DNA of 64,000 bases from contig NZ_CP094526.1 of NCBI RefSeq assembly GCF_029910095.1, positions 5,766,001 through 5,830,000 of the forward strand, given 5' to 3'. Below the pieces are notes generated by a model. It had not been told where the DNA came from. It did not search any database and saw nothing but the letters and a program-made list of their open reading frames with translations. Position numbers and translations under genes: made by a program. The stretch comes from Bradyrhizobium sp. ISRA464 (GTDB taxonomy: Bacteria > Pseudomonadota > Alphaproteobacteria > Rhizobiales > Xanthobacteraceae). Each line of letters starts with the position of its first letter. The stretch's first letter is position 1. Positions 52,682 to 62,410 of the stretch are shown here, piece by piece.

Positions 52682-52994
52682 CGACGGCCGAAGTCTAGAG
52701 AAGGCTGCGTATCGACCGTGAACGTCGATCATGGCGCTGCGTTGCAGCGCTCGACTATCGCGACTTCATCAGGATCAGCGCCGTATCACCGGTCTTGCAG
52801 GACGAGCCAAAGCAGCCGGCTATCCGGAACGTCCGATCAAGACCGCCGAGCCCTTCGCGTTGGTCCGCCCACACGCCGCCCTCCAGCCGGTCTGGTCGGA
52901 TCAAGATCGCGCGACACGCACAGCGTGTGGCTTGCGACCACCTCCCGGCATCCCTACGCTGCCCCTCAAGAACAAGAACAGGGAGGCGATCGTC
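52682..52994. other. 313-bp intergenic stretch
   Basis: Open in one frame into the next gene, but the translation has no family resemblance and no good start. The last 20 bases hold AGGGAGGCGATCGTC, the ribosome site of the amidohydrolase. Confidence 0.5.
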
Positions 52995-54089
52995 ATGACC
53001 ACAAGGCGAGATTTCCTGAAAGCCGGAGCAACGGCGGCTGCCGGCATCGTATTCTGCAGCTGTGGGGGCGTTCACAACGCAAATGCACAGCATTCGCGCC
53101 AAAAGTTGCCGGTCACGGTCAACGGCAAGCGCGTCAAGACTATCGACATTCACTCGCATTGTCACTTTCGCGAAGCGGGCGCCCTGCTCCGCGCCGACGC
53201 CGACAAATTGCAATTGCCACCGGTCAATGGCGCAGCCGAAGCGTTCATTGAGATCGACAAACGCCTCGCCGCGATGGACGCGCAGGCGGTGGATATGGAG
53301 GTGCTGTCGATCAATCCGTTCTGGTACGACCGGGACCGCGACCTTGCTGGACAGATCGTCAAGATCCAGAACGAGAAGCTCGCCGAACTTTGCGCCTCAA
53401 ATCCCGATCGGTTTGCGGCGTTCGCGTCGTTGACACTGCAGGCGCCGGATCTTGCCGTTCAGGAGCTTGAGACCGCCGTGAAAAAACAGCGCCTGAAGGG
53501 CGCTGCGATCGGCGGCGTTGTCGATGGCGTCGAATTCTCCGACCCTAAGTTTCATCCGGTGTGGGCCAAGGCGGAAGAGCTCGGCGTGCCACTGTTCATC
53601 CATCCGCAGGGCATTCCGGAACTAAACAAGCGGCTCTCAGGTAATGGCTGGCTTGGGAACACCATCGCCAACCCGCTCGAGACCACGATCGCGCTTTCAC
53701 ACCTGATTTTCGAGGGCACGTTCGACCGCTTCCCAGGACTCAAGGTCATCGCTGCGCATGGCGGAGGCTATCTGCCCTCCTATGCCGATCGCTCGGACCA
53801 TGCTTGCCTGGTCGGACCAAAGGGATGCAATCCCGACATCAAGCTCAAGAAGGCGCCGTCGGAGTATCTCAAGCAGATCTACTTTGACTCCCTGGTCTTC
53901 ACGCCGGAGGCCATCCGCCACCTGGCGGCACAGGTCGGCGCCAGCCAGATCGTGCTGGGAAGCGATTATCCCTATCCATGGCAACTGGCCCCGGCCGACC
54001 ACATCCTTGCCTGTTCATCGCTGAGTGATGACGACAAGGCCAACATCCTTGGCCGCACCGCCGCACGACTGCTCGGAATGGCTGCGTAG
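52995..54089 (+). CDS. Tat-exported amidohydrolase (ACMSD-like)
   Basis: A 364-residue TIM-barrel metal hydrolase/decarboxylase. A twin-arginine signal opens the protein (TTRRDFLKAGATAAAGIVF, cleaving after ANA). Metal ligands are visible in IDIHSHCHF, FIHPQGIPE, AAHGGGYLP and GSDYPYPW. It belongs to amidohydrolase_2, with aminocarboxymuconate-semialdehyde decarboxylase relatives. Periplasmic location is unusual for catabolic members. A link to the GntR/SDR pair upstream is positional. Confidence 0.87.
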   Translation: MTTRRDFLKAGATAAAGIVFCSCGGVHNANAQHSRQKLPVTVNGKRVKTIDIHSHCHFREAGALLRADADKLQLPPVNGAAEAFIEIDKRLAAMDAQAVDMEVLSINPFWYDRDRDLAGQIVKIQNEKLAELCASNPDRFAAFASLTLQAPDLAVQELETAVKKQRLKGAAIGGVVDGVEFSDPKFHPVWAKAEELGVPLFIHPQGIPELNKRLSGNGWLGNTIANPLETTIALSHLIFEGTFDRFPGLKVIAAHGGGYLPSYADRSDHACLVGPKGCNPDIKLKKAPSEYLKQIYFDSLVFTPEAIRHLAAQVGASQIVLGSDYPYPWQLAPADHILACSSLSDDDKANILGRTAARLLGMAA

Positions 54090-54156
54090 GGAGGCGCCAA
54101 CGGACCATCGGAAGGCCTGATGAACCTGCCATTCTCGCGACGACGGATTCCACCCG

Positions 54157-54426
54157 TCAATGAGCTTCCACCGTCCGGATCTCATTCCTCGGCTGAGCCA
54201 TGTGCATCGGCGGCGGGATGTTGGGTAGCGTATCAGCGTCAACCGCGTCGAATCCGACAAACTCAGCTTGCGCCGCGTCCGAGATCCATTTGACTGTTGC
54301 CGGATGGCTGACCACCATTCCGATCAATGCAATGAAGACGAGCACGGGCAGAGCGACAAGCTTGATGCTGAAGCTCTGGTAATTGCTCTGCTGGTCCTGC
54401 CGCCGCCTGTCGAAAGAGCCGCGCAT
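54157..54426 (-). CDS. Small single-pass membrane protein
   Basis: An 89-residue protein with a basic polar start (MRGSFDRRRQDQQSNYQSFS), one transmembrane helix (VALPVLVFIALIGMVV) and a polar C-terminus PNIPPPMHMAQP. ATG at 54426 follows GGAGGGATCC. Function is unknown; I recall similar short proteins in Bradyrhizobium. Confidence 0.6.
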   Translation of the reverse strand: MRGSFDRRRQDQQSNYQSFSIKLVALPVLVFIALIGMVVSHPATVKWISDAAQAEFVGFDAVDADTLPNIPPPMHMAQPRNEIRTVEAH

Positions 54427-54561
54427 GGATCCCTCCACATTGCGATGTGCTCCCCGAAGCGTCACTTACCGCAACGCACGTGGAGCCAATGTGAATGGTT
54501 TCACAGGCAGACCGAGTTCACTCACTCGTGAGTTATCGCACTGGCCGCGTGGCTGAAGCGG

Positions 54562-55302
54562 CTATTCACCGTCGTTCGATCCGGCGTCGACCAGTTCCTG
54601 CAGTGCTCCTGGCTTCAGCACCACAATCGCACCATGTTCAAGCCTGACCCAACCGCGCGTCGCCCAGACACGGAGCTGCTTGTTGATGCTCTCACGCGTC
54701 ATGCCGACCATCTCGCTGATCTCCTGCTGGGTGATCGAGATGGTCCGTCCCTGCGGCTCACGCTTGTGTTTGTCGCTCAGGCGCAGCAGCGCACTGGCGA
54801 GGCGGCCGGGCAGGTCTTGCAGGATGACCTGCTCGACCTGATCGCTGGTCCAACGCAATCTCGCGCAGAGCAATTCGATGAACTTCATCGCAAGCGACGG
54901 TTGGCTGCGCACGAACGGGATGAACTCCCGCCGATCGATGACAAACAGCTCGCAATTGGTGTTGGCAGTGGCGTCGGCCGTCCGCGACAACCCATCGAGC
55001 AGCGCGATCTCCCCGAATATCTCTCCAGCCTCGATCAGGTTCAGAATGGCGTTGCGACCGTCCGGCGATGAGATGCTGATCTTCACCGTGCCGGAGATCA
55101 CGGCAATCAGGCTCGTGCCGGGATCGCCCTTGGAAAAAATCGTCGTGCCGCGCTTCAGCGTAATGTGCTTGGCGTATCGGCAAAGCTGGTCGAAGGCGTC
55201 GGGCTCGAGATCGGCGAAATAAGGATGCTTGCGCAGCACCGACAGCTTGCTGCTCGAAAACGGCGCAGCGGCATTTCTTTCTATGAGCGGCGCACCGGTC
55301 AT
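54562..55302 (-). CDS. Crp/Fnr-family transcriptional regulator
   Basis: A 246-residue regulator with a cNMP-type beta roll (about 25-140; GEIFGEIALLDGLSRTADATA) and a C-terminal HTH (ITQQEISEMVGMTRESINKQLRVW). No FNR-type cysteine set is seen. The GE-ALLDG..RTA segment keeps much of the cyclic nucleotide pocket (Glu then Arg), so nucleotide sensing is possible. No neighbouring target is evident. Confidence 0.9.
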   Translation of the reverse strand: MTGAPLIERNAAAPFSSSKLSVLRKHPYFADLEPDAFDQLCRYAKHITLKRGTTIFSKGDPGTSLIAVISGTVKISISSPDGRNAILNLIEAGEIFGEIALLDGLSRTADATANTNCELFVIDRREFIPFVRSQPSLAMKFIELLCARLRWTSDQVEQVILQDLPGRLASALLRLSDKHKREPQGRTISITQQEISEMVGMTRESINKQLRVWATRGWVRLEHGAIVVLKPGALQELVDAGSNDGE

Positions 55303-55818
55303 TGTTATCCAAAGCGATTGGGTTGCGTACTATCGGCGCGCCACCAGAGCGGGCGCCGACAAAGCCATCGATCAATGAAAGTAAATGGAATTATAGCCCC
55401 GCCGGGGGCCTACAGCAACAAAAGGTCCACGCTGGAGCGCTCCGGATTGAAAAGCCGCTAAAGTACATTTTTCGAATAAATAGATGCTCAGATGCAACAC
55501 TGTTAATTGCGCCGGATTTCGCGGGACTGAATAAGCGAGCCTCGCCTCTCGGCCACAATCTCGCCTGATGTAACCGGCTCAGCACGCAATCGTCGTTTAA
55601 GGACCTATCCGCACGCTGCATCGCAGATCGACTGCCTAAACCGCTGGTTTGCCCTGGTGCGGAGGATACCCCGGCAGCAGTCGCGCTCACCTGTCCCGGC
55701 TTGGCAATTCGCTTAACCAAGAACAGAGCCCCTGAGCGCCGTCCAGACAGTATCCGAGGCAGGCAACTCGCCATTCATCAACTTCGGCCAGTCTCCCCTC
55801 AAAAAGGGGAGTGCGAAA
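55303..55818. other. 516-bp intergenic stretch
   Basis: It holds the promoters of the Crp/Fnr gene and possibly of the small gene at 55819. It is AT-rich around 55460-55510. No gene or repeat was recognised. Confidence 0.5.
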
Positions 55819-56016
55819 ATGCCGCAGCTTTGGATGACCTATCAAGAGATTGCTGACTTGCTGGGCTGCGACACGGAGATGGCGCGTGTCACAACCATTC
55901 AACGCGCGCTCGACCGGAAGAGGAGCCGCGATGGACTGACCCGCACCAAGCTCGATTCCGAGCTGACGGCAAAGTTTGTTGCCGCGATCCGGAATGCGGA
56001 ACTGACCCTAAACTAG
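55819..56016 (+). CDS. Small HTH-like conserved protein
   Basis: A 65-residue protein: MPQLWMTYQEIADLLGCDTE resembles the first helices of a helix-turn-helix, followed by RALDRKRSRDGLTRTKLD. AAAAAGGGGAGTGCGAAA upstream supplies the ribosome site. I recall similar short proteins in Bradyrhizobium. DNA binding is inferred from the pattern only. Confidence 0.6.
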   Translation: MPQLWMTYQEIADLLGCDTEMARVTTIQRALDRKRSRDGLTRTKLDSELTAKFVAAIRNAELTLN

Positions 56017-56115
56017 GCGGTCCGCGATCTTCGCGACATGCATGAGGCGATGTCGCAGGCAGATCGGACCGCTATCGGGCGCTCTGCGGCCTCAGGTTGA
56101 TCATCCCCAGCGACC

Positions 56116-56955
56116 TCAGAGCAGTTTGCCGTCAGGTCCAAAAAAGGGATGCGGGCCGTCGAACTGCCCAATTGGAACCTGGTGCGTGACCAAATGTCCG
56201 AAGCGCTCGCCTGGAAACCAGGTGTGGATGTGAAAAGCCGGTGGCTCCACCTTGAACGATGGCTCGCGGAGCTGTGCCAGGTCCAGGTCGACGGCGTGGT
56301 TCGGCGCCGGACATATCGTCGCGGGAATCCCGGCGAAGGTGGTCAGCATGGCACGATGAACGTGCCCACACGCGATCAGCCGCGCACGCGGGTGACACCT
56401 GACGATCCCTGCCAGTTCGTCGGCATTGAAGAGGTCTTGTCGGTCCATATGCCAGATGCCACCCTTGAATGGTGGATGATGCAGGAATATCAGCGCCGGT
56501 CTATCAGGCGTCGTCGCCAGCGTCGCGTCGAGCCATTGCAGTGTGGACGTCTCGAGCGAGCCGTGCGGCTTCCCGGGCACGCTTGAATCAAGCAGCAGGA
56601 GATCGAGGCCGTTTGCGTCGATCTTTTGGTCGAGCGGGCCGGCTGCATGAACGTACGGTGCAGCCGGGAATGCGGCCCGCACCAACTCACGGGAGTCGTG
56701 ATTCCCGGGAATGCCGGCAAACGGAAGCCGGAGCGGCGCAAGCAATCGTTTAAGGTAGTCGTACTCCTCGACAGTCGGTGTATCCGCAAGATCACCCGAT
56801 ATGACCACGAAATCAGGCGCGGGCTCGAACGCGTTCAAGGCAGCCACGCACCGTTCGAGCGCCGTCGCGGTATCGACGCGGCCATAGGCCAGTGCGCCCG
56901 GAGGCTTGATATGAAGGTCGGATATCTGGGCGATGAGGACCGGCTTCGACGACAT
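56116..56955 (-). CDS. Metallophosphodiesterase (GpdQ/CpdA-like)
   Basis: A 279-residue calcineurin-like enzyme of the class III phosphodiesterase group. Motifs: QISDLHI, ISGDLAD, GNHD (in GIPGNHDSREL), FLHHPPF and CGHVHR. Relatives hydrolyse cyclic nucleotides or glycerophosphodiesters. It follows the ABC ATPase by 8 bases as the last gene of a five-gene operon, suggesting that the imported solute is a phosphodiester or phosphonate, an inference. Confidence 0.87.
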   Translation of the reverse strand: MSSKPVLIAQISDLHIKPPGALAYGRVDTATALERCVAALNAFEPAPDFVVISGDLADTPTVEEYDYLKRLLAPLRLPFAGIPGNHDSRELVRAAFPAAPYVHAAGPLDQKIDANGLDLLLLDSSVPGKPHGSLETSTLQWLDATLATTPDRPALIFLHHPPFKGGIWHMDRQDLFNADELAGIVRCHPRARLIACGHVHRAMLTTFAGIPATICPAPNHAVDLDLAQLREPSFKVEPPAFHIHTWFPGERFGHLVTHQVPIGQFDGPHPFFGPDGKLL

Positions 56956-56963
56956 GGATCATC

Positions 56964-58022
56964 TCATTCCTTGGATGGCAGCAGGCGAAGGGCTTCGGGC
57001 GCGATCGAAAGTCCGATCCGATCACCAGCCTTGGCTTGAACTGTGTTGGGAGCGTCCACATTGAGCGGCTTGGTCGATGCGCCGCTCACGACGAGCCGCT
57101 GCCGGTCGCCGACGAAGCTGACGGAGTCAATGATGCCGGAGAGTAATCCAGCTCCGGCGTCCACCACACGGATGGTTTCAGGGCGGATCATGACGGCCGC
57201 ATTCGTAGTCGCCGTTTCATCCCCTATCGGCAATCGCCCACCGGGCAGAACCAGTTCGCCTTTCTCCAGGCAAGCTTCAACGATGTTGGCTGCTCCGACA
57301 AACTCCGCCACGAAGCGGTCCTTCGGCTCGAAGTAGACCTCGCGCGGCGTCCCAATTTGGGCGATCGCACCTTTCCGCATCACCACGATGCGGTCACCCA
57401 ATTCCATGGCTTCGGCCTGATCATGCGTGACATAGATCGTTGTGATCCCGAGCGCCCGCAACAGCCGATTGAGCTCGCCTCGCAGGCGATCGCGCAAGGC
57501 TGCGTCAAGTGCGGTCAACGGCTCGTCCAGCAGCAATATGCCCGGCCGGATTGCGACCGCACGAGCCAGCGCGACACGCTGACGTTGGCCGCCGGAAAGC
57601 TGATCGATGCGGCGGTTCTCCAACCCCGTGATGTTGGTCAGAGCCACCAGCTCGGCAACGCGCTTGGTGCGTTCTTCCCGGGCGACGCCGCGGATCTTCA
57701 AGCCGTAGGCGATATTGTCCGCGACCGTCATGTTGGGGAACAGGGCGTAGGATTGAAACACCATCCCGACATTGCGTCGCTCAATCGGGACAGACGTTAC
57801 GTCCTTGCCGTCAAACAAGACTTTCCCGCCAGGATCCGGCAGCTCGAGGCCCGCGATGATGCGCAGCATCGTGGTCTTGCCGCAGCCGGAGGGCCCCAGT
57901 AGCACCAGCGTCTCGCCGCGCGCAATGTCAAGCGTTGCAGGATCAAGAGCGCGCGTGCCGTCAGTGAAGGTCTTGCCGCAGCTCTCAATACGCACCGACG
58001 CACCGTGTCCAGCCGCACTCAT
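56964..58022 (-). CDS. ABC transporter ATP-binding protein (PotA/FbpC type)
   Basis: A 352-residue ATPase: Walker A GPSGCGKT, Q-loop VFQSYALFPN, signature LSGGQRQRVALARA, Walker B ILLLDEPLTALD and switch His in YVTHDQAEAM. A C-terminal TOBE-type regulatory domain follows (about 240-350). The start overlaps the upstream permease stop by 4 bases. It energises the importer encoded by the next three genes. Confidence 0.92.
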   Translation of the reverse strand: MSAAGHGASVRIESCGKTFTDGTRALDPATLDIARGETLVLLGPSGCGKTTMLRIIAGLELPDPGGKVLFDGKDVTSVPIERRNVGMVFQSYALFPNMTVADNIAYGLKIRGVAREERTKRVAELVALTNITGLENRRIDQLSGGQRQRVALARAVAIRPGILLLDEPLTALDAALRDRLRGELNRLLRALGITTIYVTHDQAEAMELGDRIVVMRKGAIAQIGTPREVYFEPKDRFVAEFVGAANIVEACLEKGELVLPGGRLPIGDETATTNAAVMIRPETIRVVDAGAGLLSGIIDSVSFVGDRQRLVVSGASTKPLNVDAPNTVQAKAGDRIGLSIAPEALRLLPSKE

Positions 58023-58804
58023 CGCTTGTAATCCCTGTCGGCCAGTAGTTGCATCGCAACCAGGAGCGGAATGATCATCACGAAGAAGATCAAGGTGTAG
58101 GCGGATGCCACTTCGAGCCGCATCGAGGCATAGCTGTCAGCAAGCCCGATCGGCAATGTCTTCGTCAGCGGCGTGTGCAACATCCAGGTCAGGTTGAATT
58201 CGCCGAGCGACAGCGTGACCACCATCAACGCACCGGCGAGAATTCCCGGCACGGCATTCGGGACGATCACATCGCGGAATCGCCGCCACGGCGATGCCCC
58301 CAGCGAAGCTGCCCCTTCATCCAGCGTCCTGATATCCAAGGTCGCAAACACCGCCATGACCGACCGCACCATGAACGGCATGGTGAAGATCACGTGTCCG
58401 ACCAGGATGAACAGCCAGGAACGGCGGAACTCGCCAAAGCTGCCATAGGCCAGCAACAGCGCAAGTGCGATCGCCAGCCCCGGGATCGCGAGCGGAAGCG
58501 TAATGATTTCCTCGATGATCCGCGCCAGCCGACCTCCGCGCACATACAGCGCATAGGCAGCCGGAACGCCAACGAGCAGCGTCACCGCAAGCGTCGCAAA
58601 CGCAATCACGAAGGAGAGCAGGATCGTACCGGCATAGAGCTCCCACACCTGCGCGACCCACTGCAGGGTCACGCCGGATTGGATCCCTCGAAAATAGTTG
58701 GCGGTCAGGCCTGCGGAAATGGACAGCGCTGCAGGCACGACCAAGAATGCGGCGACGAATGCCGTGAAGATCAACTGACTAGTGAAAATCAGGCGATCGC
58801 GCAT
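58019..58804 (-). CDS. ABC transporter permease 2
   Basis: A 261-residue permease with about six transmembrane segments and the cytoplasmic EAA loop (DEGAASLGASPWRRFRDVIVPNAVPGILAG) that contacts the ATPase. It overlaps the ATPase gene by 4 bases and lies 3 bases after permease 1. Confidence 0.92.
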   Translation of the reverse strand: MRDRLIFTSQLIFTAFVAAFLVVPAALSISAGLTANYFRGIQSGVTLQWVAQVWELYAGTILLSFVIAFATLAVTLLVGVPAAYALYVRGGRLARIIEEIITLPLAIPGLAIALALLLAYGSFGEFRRSWLFILVGHVIFTMPFMVRSVMAVFATLDIRTLDEGAASLGASPWRRFRDVIVPNAVPGILAGALMVVTLSLGEFNLTWMLHTPLTKTLPIGLADSYASMRLEVASAYTLIFFVMIIPLLVAMQLLADRDYKR

Positions 58805-58807
58805 GCC

Positions 58808-59623
58808 TCACCCGGCGGCCGCGACGGCGCTGCCACTGAACGAGCGGGCCAGCGCGAGGATGAGCCAGGTGATCAGACCTAGCCCCACTGAAAGCGCCGC
58901 CGACGTCGCAAAGTTAGCTGCCAACGTGAACTCCGTGTAGATCAGCATCGGCAGCACATCGATGTTCGTCGCCAGCGTGAAAGCCGTGCCGAACGCTCCC
59001 ATCGCGGTCGCAAACGCGATCGCGCCGGAAGCGACGAAAGCCGGTGCCAGCGCGGGCAGCACGACATCCCGCTGGACCGCCCACGGGCTGGCGCCAAGCG
59101 AACGCGCGGCTTCTTCCAGACCGACATCCAGCTTCTGCACCGCCGCCATGATGGTGAGGATCACGCGCGGGATCGAGAAATAGAGATAGCCGAGAAAAAG
59201 TCCGTAGATCGAGTAGGCGAACACGAACTTTTCGCCGGCGATACGGCTGGAAAGATCACCTATCAGTCCCTGTCGCCCGGCCAGCAGAATGATCATGAAG
59301 CCGACGACGACGCCGGGAAACGCCAGCGGAAAGGTCAGCATCGCGATCAATACGGCGCGTCCGGGGAAGCGATGCCGCTGCAGGAACATTCCGGCAATCG
59401 TCGCGACGATCAGCGTGACAATCGTGGTCGCTGCCGCCAGGAGCACCGTATTGATCAGGGTTGCCCGATAGCGGCCTTCCGCAAGGATGGCAAGATATCC
59501 GGCGACACCGTGTGGGCCTTCCGCACCGGCGACCACCAACCGCGCCATCGGCAGCAGGAAGAATGCCGTCGTCACGACCGCAAGCGGCAACAGGCAGAAC
59601 CAAACAAAGGACTTTTGCGACAT
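58808..59623 (-). CDS. ABC transporter permease 1
   Basis: A 271-residue permease with six predicted transmembrane segments and the EAA loop EEAARSLGASPWAVQRDVVLPALAPAF. It forms the membrane channel with permease 2. The binding-protein gene ends 38 bases upstream. Confidence 0.92.
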   Translation of the reverse strand: MSQKSFVWFCLLPLAVVTTAFFLLPMARLVVAGAEGPHGVAGYLAILAEGRYRATLINTVLLAAATTIVTLIVATIAGMFLQRHRFPGRAVLIAMLTFPLAFPGVVVGFMIILLAGRQGLIGDLSSRIAGEKFVFAYSIYGLFLGYLYFSIPRVILTIMAAVQKLDVGLEEAARSLGASPWAVQRDVVLPALAPAFVASGAIAFATAMGAFGTAFTLATNIDVLPMLIYTEFTLAANFATSAALSVGLGLITWLILALARSFSGSAVAAAG

Positions 59624-59661
59624 CGTGAGAGCGGTACCCCAACAAGGGGCACCATATTGCC

Positions 59662-60669
59662 TCAGCGGACCTCGGCGAGATAGCGGTCGACGAAGGCTTT
59701 TTGCACGTTTTCCATCTCGCCCCAGTCCACGCTCTTGGCACGGGCATAGTCGCTGTCCGGGAGGAATTTACCCTTCACGGAGGCCGGCAGCTCGATCGGG
59801 CGGGCCGGACGCAGATAGGCATTGGTCCAGATCGCCTGCCCCTTGTCGGACAGCAGATAGTCCAACACCTTCTTGGCCTTCTCCTTGTCCGGCGCATTCT
59901 TCACGAGGCCGACGACATAGGGAAACACCACCGACCCCTCGCAGGGAATGACAAACTCGAAATTGCCCTTCTCCGAGTATTTCGCGCGGTAGGCGTTGAA
60001 ATCATAGTCGAACAGGATCGGCATCTCGCCCGAGACGACCCGCGCATATGACGTCTGCTTGGGCACGATCGGATCGTTCTTGCGCAGTTCCTTGAAGAAG
60101 CGGATCGCCGGATCGAAATTGGTTGGCGAGCCGCCCAGCGCCAGATTCACTGCCACCGCACCGACATAGCCAACCGCCGCTGACGACGGATCGAGATAGC
60201 CGACCATGCCCTTGTAGTCGGGCTTCAACAGGTCTTTCCAGCAGGCCGGTACCGGCTTGCCGCCGAGCGCGTCCTTGTTCACGAACAGACCAAGCGTTCC
60301 GGAATGAATCGTGGTCCAGTAGCCGTCCGGATCCTTGAGGCCGGCGGGCACCTGATCCCAATGGGCCGGCTTGTAGGGCTCAAGCGCATCCTGCGCCTTG
60401 GCCTTCATGCCAAAGGTCACGCCGAAATAGCCGATATCGCCGACCGGATTGCTCTTCTCCGCCAGGATCTGCGCCAGCGCCTGGCCGGAATTCTTGTTGT
60501 CGTGGGGGATATCGTAGTTCAGATCAGCCTTGATCGCCTTCAGCATCGAAGCCCAGTCTGCCCATTCCGGTGGGCAGTTGTAGCAGATCACGTCCGCGGC
60601 CTTGGCGGATTGCCATGGCGCGATCAGCGTCAGCGCCAGCAAGGCAAGGACAAGGCGGACGGTCTTCAT
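59662..60669 (-). CDS. ABC transporter solute-binding protein
   Basis: A 335-residue periplasmic protein with a Sec signal (MKTVRLVLALLALTLIAPW, cleaving after AKA). The mature start DVICYNCPPEWADW carries two cysteines. The body (GYFGVTFGMKAKAQ, LFVNKDALGGKPVPACWKDLLKPDYKGM) matches extracellular solute-binding proteins of the thiamine/aminoethylphosphonate/Fe3+ superfamily. It is the first gene of the operon. Ligand is unknown; the phosphodiesterase at the end hints at an organophosphorus compound. Confidence 0.9.
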   Translation of the reverse strand: MKTVRLVLALLALTLIAPWQSAKAADVICYNCPPEWADWASMLKAIKADLNYDIPHDNKNSGQALAQILAEKSNPVGDIGYFGVTFGMKAKAQDALEPYKPAHWDQVPAGLKDPDGYWTTIHSGTLGLFVNKDALGGKPVPACWKDLLKPDYKGMVGYLDPSSAAVGYVGAVAVNLALGGSPTNFDPAIRFFKELRKNDPIVPKQTSYARVVSGEMPILFDYDFNAYRAKYSEKGNFEFVIPCEGSVVFPYVVGLVKNAPDKEKAKKVLDYLLSDKGQAIWTNAYLRPARPIELPASVKGKFLPDSDYARAKSVDWGEMENVQKAFVDRYLAEVR

Positions 60670-60929
60670 GGGAGGCTCCGGTCGGTCAGCAGTGCAATGA
60701 GGATTTCAACATCAATGGGGCGATCAAGTATAGGCCGCGCATGAAGGTTTTGCGACGTGCTTGCTGCCTTGCAGCAAACGCCGAACGCCGACCTGAACAA
60801 TCCAGACGCTCGTGGCAAGGACCTAATCTTGGCTGGTCTGTCGACAGGAAGCGCCTATGTACCATCCTCCTGGCGTCAGGACATCGCCCGACCTTCCCGT
60901 TCCAGACGTGATGAAAGCCTGGATCCTCG

Positions 60930-61654
60930 GCGATCCCGACCAGGCGGATTTGCCGAATATGCCGTCAATCACATCAATACGCTTGCGCGCGTACCCGATA
61001 CGATGAGCGATGCGGAGGCGACACTCGTGATGACGGCGGAGGCGTCAATGTACGGCTTGACGGACCTGGGGGATTGTTGCTGGCGAGAGCGTCGTGGTGA
61101 TCGGGCCTGGCCCGATCGGACTGCTCGCGGTAGCGGTCGCCAAGGCGCTCGGGGCAAGGCCGGTGATCCTGACTGGGACACGCAACAAGCGACTGGCAAT
61201 CGGTCAGGAACTCGGCGCCGATCGCGTCATCAACATCAACGATGAGGACCCGCTTGCGGTTGTGAAGCAGCCGACCGGCGGGAGCGGCGCGGACTACGTC
61301 GTCGAATGCGCCGGGACCGAAGCGACGCTCAATCAGGCTATTCGGATGACCCCTCGCGGCGGCAGAATCTGCCTTGCCGCCTTCCCGCATGAGGCCGCAA
61401 CGCTGGACATTGCGCATCTCGTGCGGAACAACATCAACGCCTACGGCATCCGCGGCGAAGGTCCCAGTGCGACCCACCGCGCGATTGCGCTGATGGCAGC
61501 GAAGCGGCTCGACGCGACCAAGATTCACATGCATACGTTCCCGCTCGCCAACCGGCCGACGGCGCTCAGATATGCGCGGGATCGTGTGGATGACGCAATC
61601 AAGGTTGTCGTCACCAATCGAAAGCTTGAAGCGATCGCGAGCGCTGCAGAATAG
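60930..61654 (+). pseudogene. Zinc-type sorbitol/alcohol dehydrogenase, frameshifted
   Basis: GGFAEYAVNHINTLARVPDTM and ASMYGL are in one frame to about 61070. After a frameshift the Rossmann half continues as IVAGESVVVIGPGPIGLLAVAVAKALGA to the stop at 61654. The N-terminal catalytic zinc domain (about 130 residues) is absent before 60930. Two lesions make it non-functional. Confidence 0.8.
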
Positions 61655-61701
61655 AAGGCGCCTTAGCTAGGCGGCGATGATTCTGATTTTGGAGAGCCTC
61701 T

Positions 61702-62406
61702 CTAGACCGAGCAGTACCGCTCCTTGATCTCGTGATCGGCGAGCAGCTCCTGCGCCGATGCGTGGTGCACCACAGATCCCTGATCCAGCACATAGGCGCG
61801 ATCGGCGATATCAAGCGCGAGTTCGACATTCTGCTCGACCAGCAGGACCGTCGTCCCCTGTTTCTTCATATCGCGAAACAGTGCAAACATCTCGTCGACC
61901 AGCACCGGCATGATGCCCTCTGAGGGCTCGTCAAGCATGATCAGGTCGGGCTTTGCGATCATCGCACGTGCGATCGCCAGCATTTGCTGCTCTCCGCCGG
62001 ACATGGTGACGGCCTCCTGGTCCAGGCGCTCGGCCAGCCGCGGGAATACGCTCGCGATCTCGTCGATCAATTCGGCTTCCCGCCTCTTCTCTGGCGACGC
62101 GACCAAACCAAGCCGCAAATTCTCCCGCACTGACAATCCCTGCACGATCCGCCGCTCTTCAGGTACATAGGCCAGCCCCAACGCGAAACGCACGTGTGCC
62201 GGTTGTCGCAGCAGTTCCTGGCCTTTGAAAATCACCGAGCCGCGCGTGCGATCCATCAGACCGATGATCGATTTCAACGTAGTGGTTTTGCCGGCGCCAT
62301 TGCGGCCGATCAGACAGACGATCTCGCCCCTGGCAACCTCCAGACTGACGTCCTGCAGGGCATGACTAGCTCCATACCAGGCATTGAGCTTGCTGATCTG
62401 CAACAT
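61702..62406 (-). CDS. livF: Branched-chain amino acid-type ABC ATPase LivF
   Basis: A 234-residue ATPase: LNAWYGASHALQDVSLEVA, Walker A GRNGAGKT, LGLAYVPEERRIVQGLSVREN, signature MSGGEQQMLAIARA, Walker B LIMLDEPSEGI. This is full LivF length. It lies 4 bases after livG. Hydrophobic amino acid or aromatic/short-chain acid import are both known for this family. Confidence 0.93.
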   Translation of the reverse strand: MLQISKLNAWYGASHALQDVSLEVARGEIVCLIGRNGAGKTTTLKSIIGLMDRTRGSVIFKGQELLRQPAHVRFALGLAYVPEERRIVQGLSVRENLRLGLVASPEKRREAELIDEIASVFPRLAERLDQEAVTMSGGEQQMLAIARAMIAKPDLIMLDEPSEGIMPVLVDEMFALFRDMKKQGTTVLLVEQNVELALDIADRAYVLDQGSVVHHASAQELLADHEIKERYCSV

Positions 62407-62410
62407 AGCG

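Noticed and set aside
54540..54570. Short resemblance to a tRNA-Ser D-arm (TGGCTGAAGCGGC)
   Set aside because: No acceptor stem, anticodon arm or T-arm could be fitted around it.
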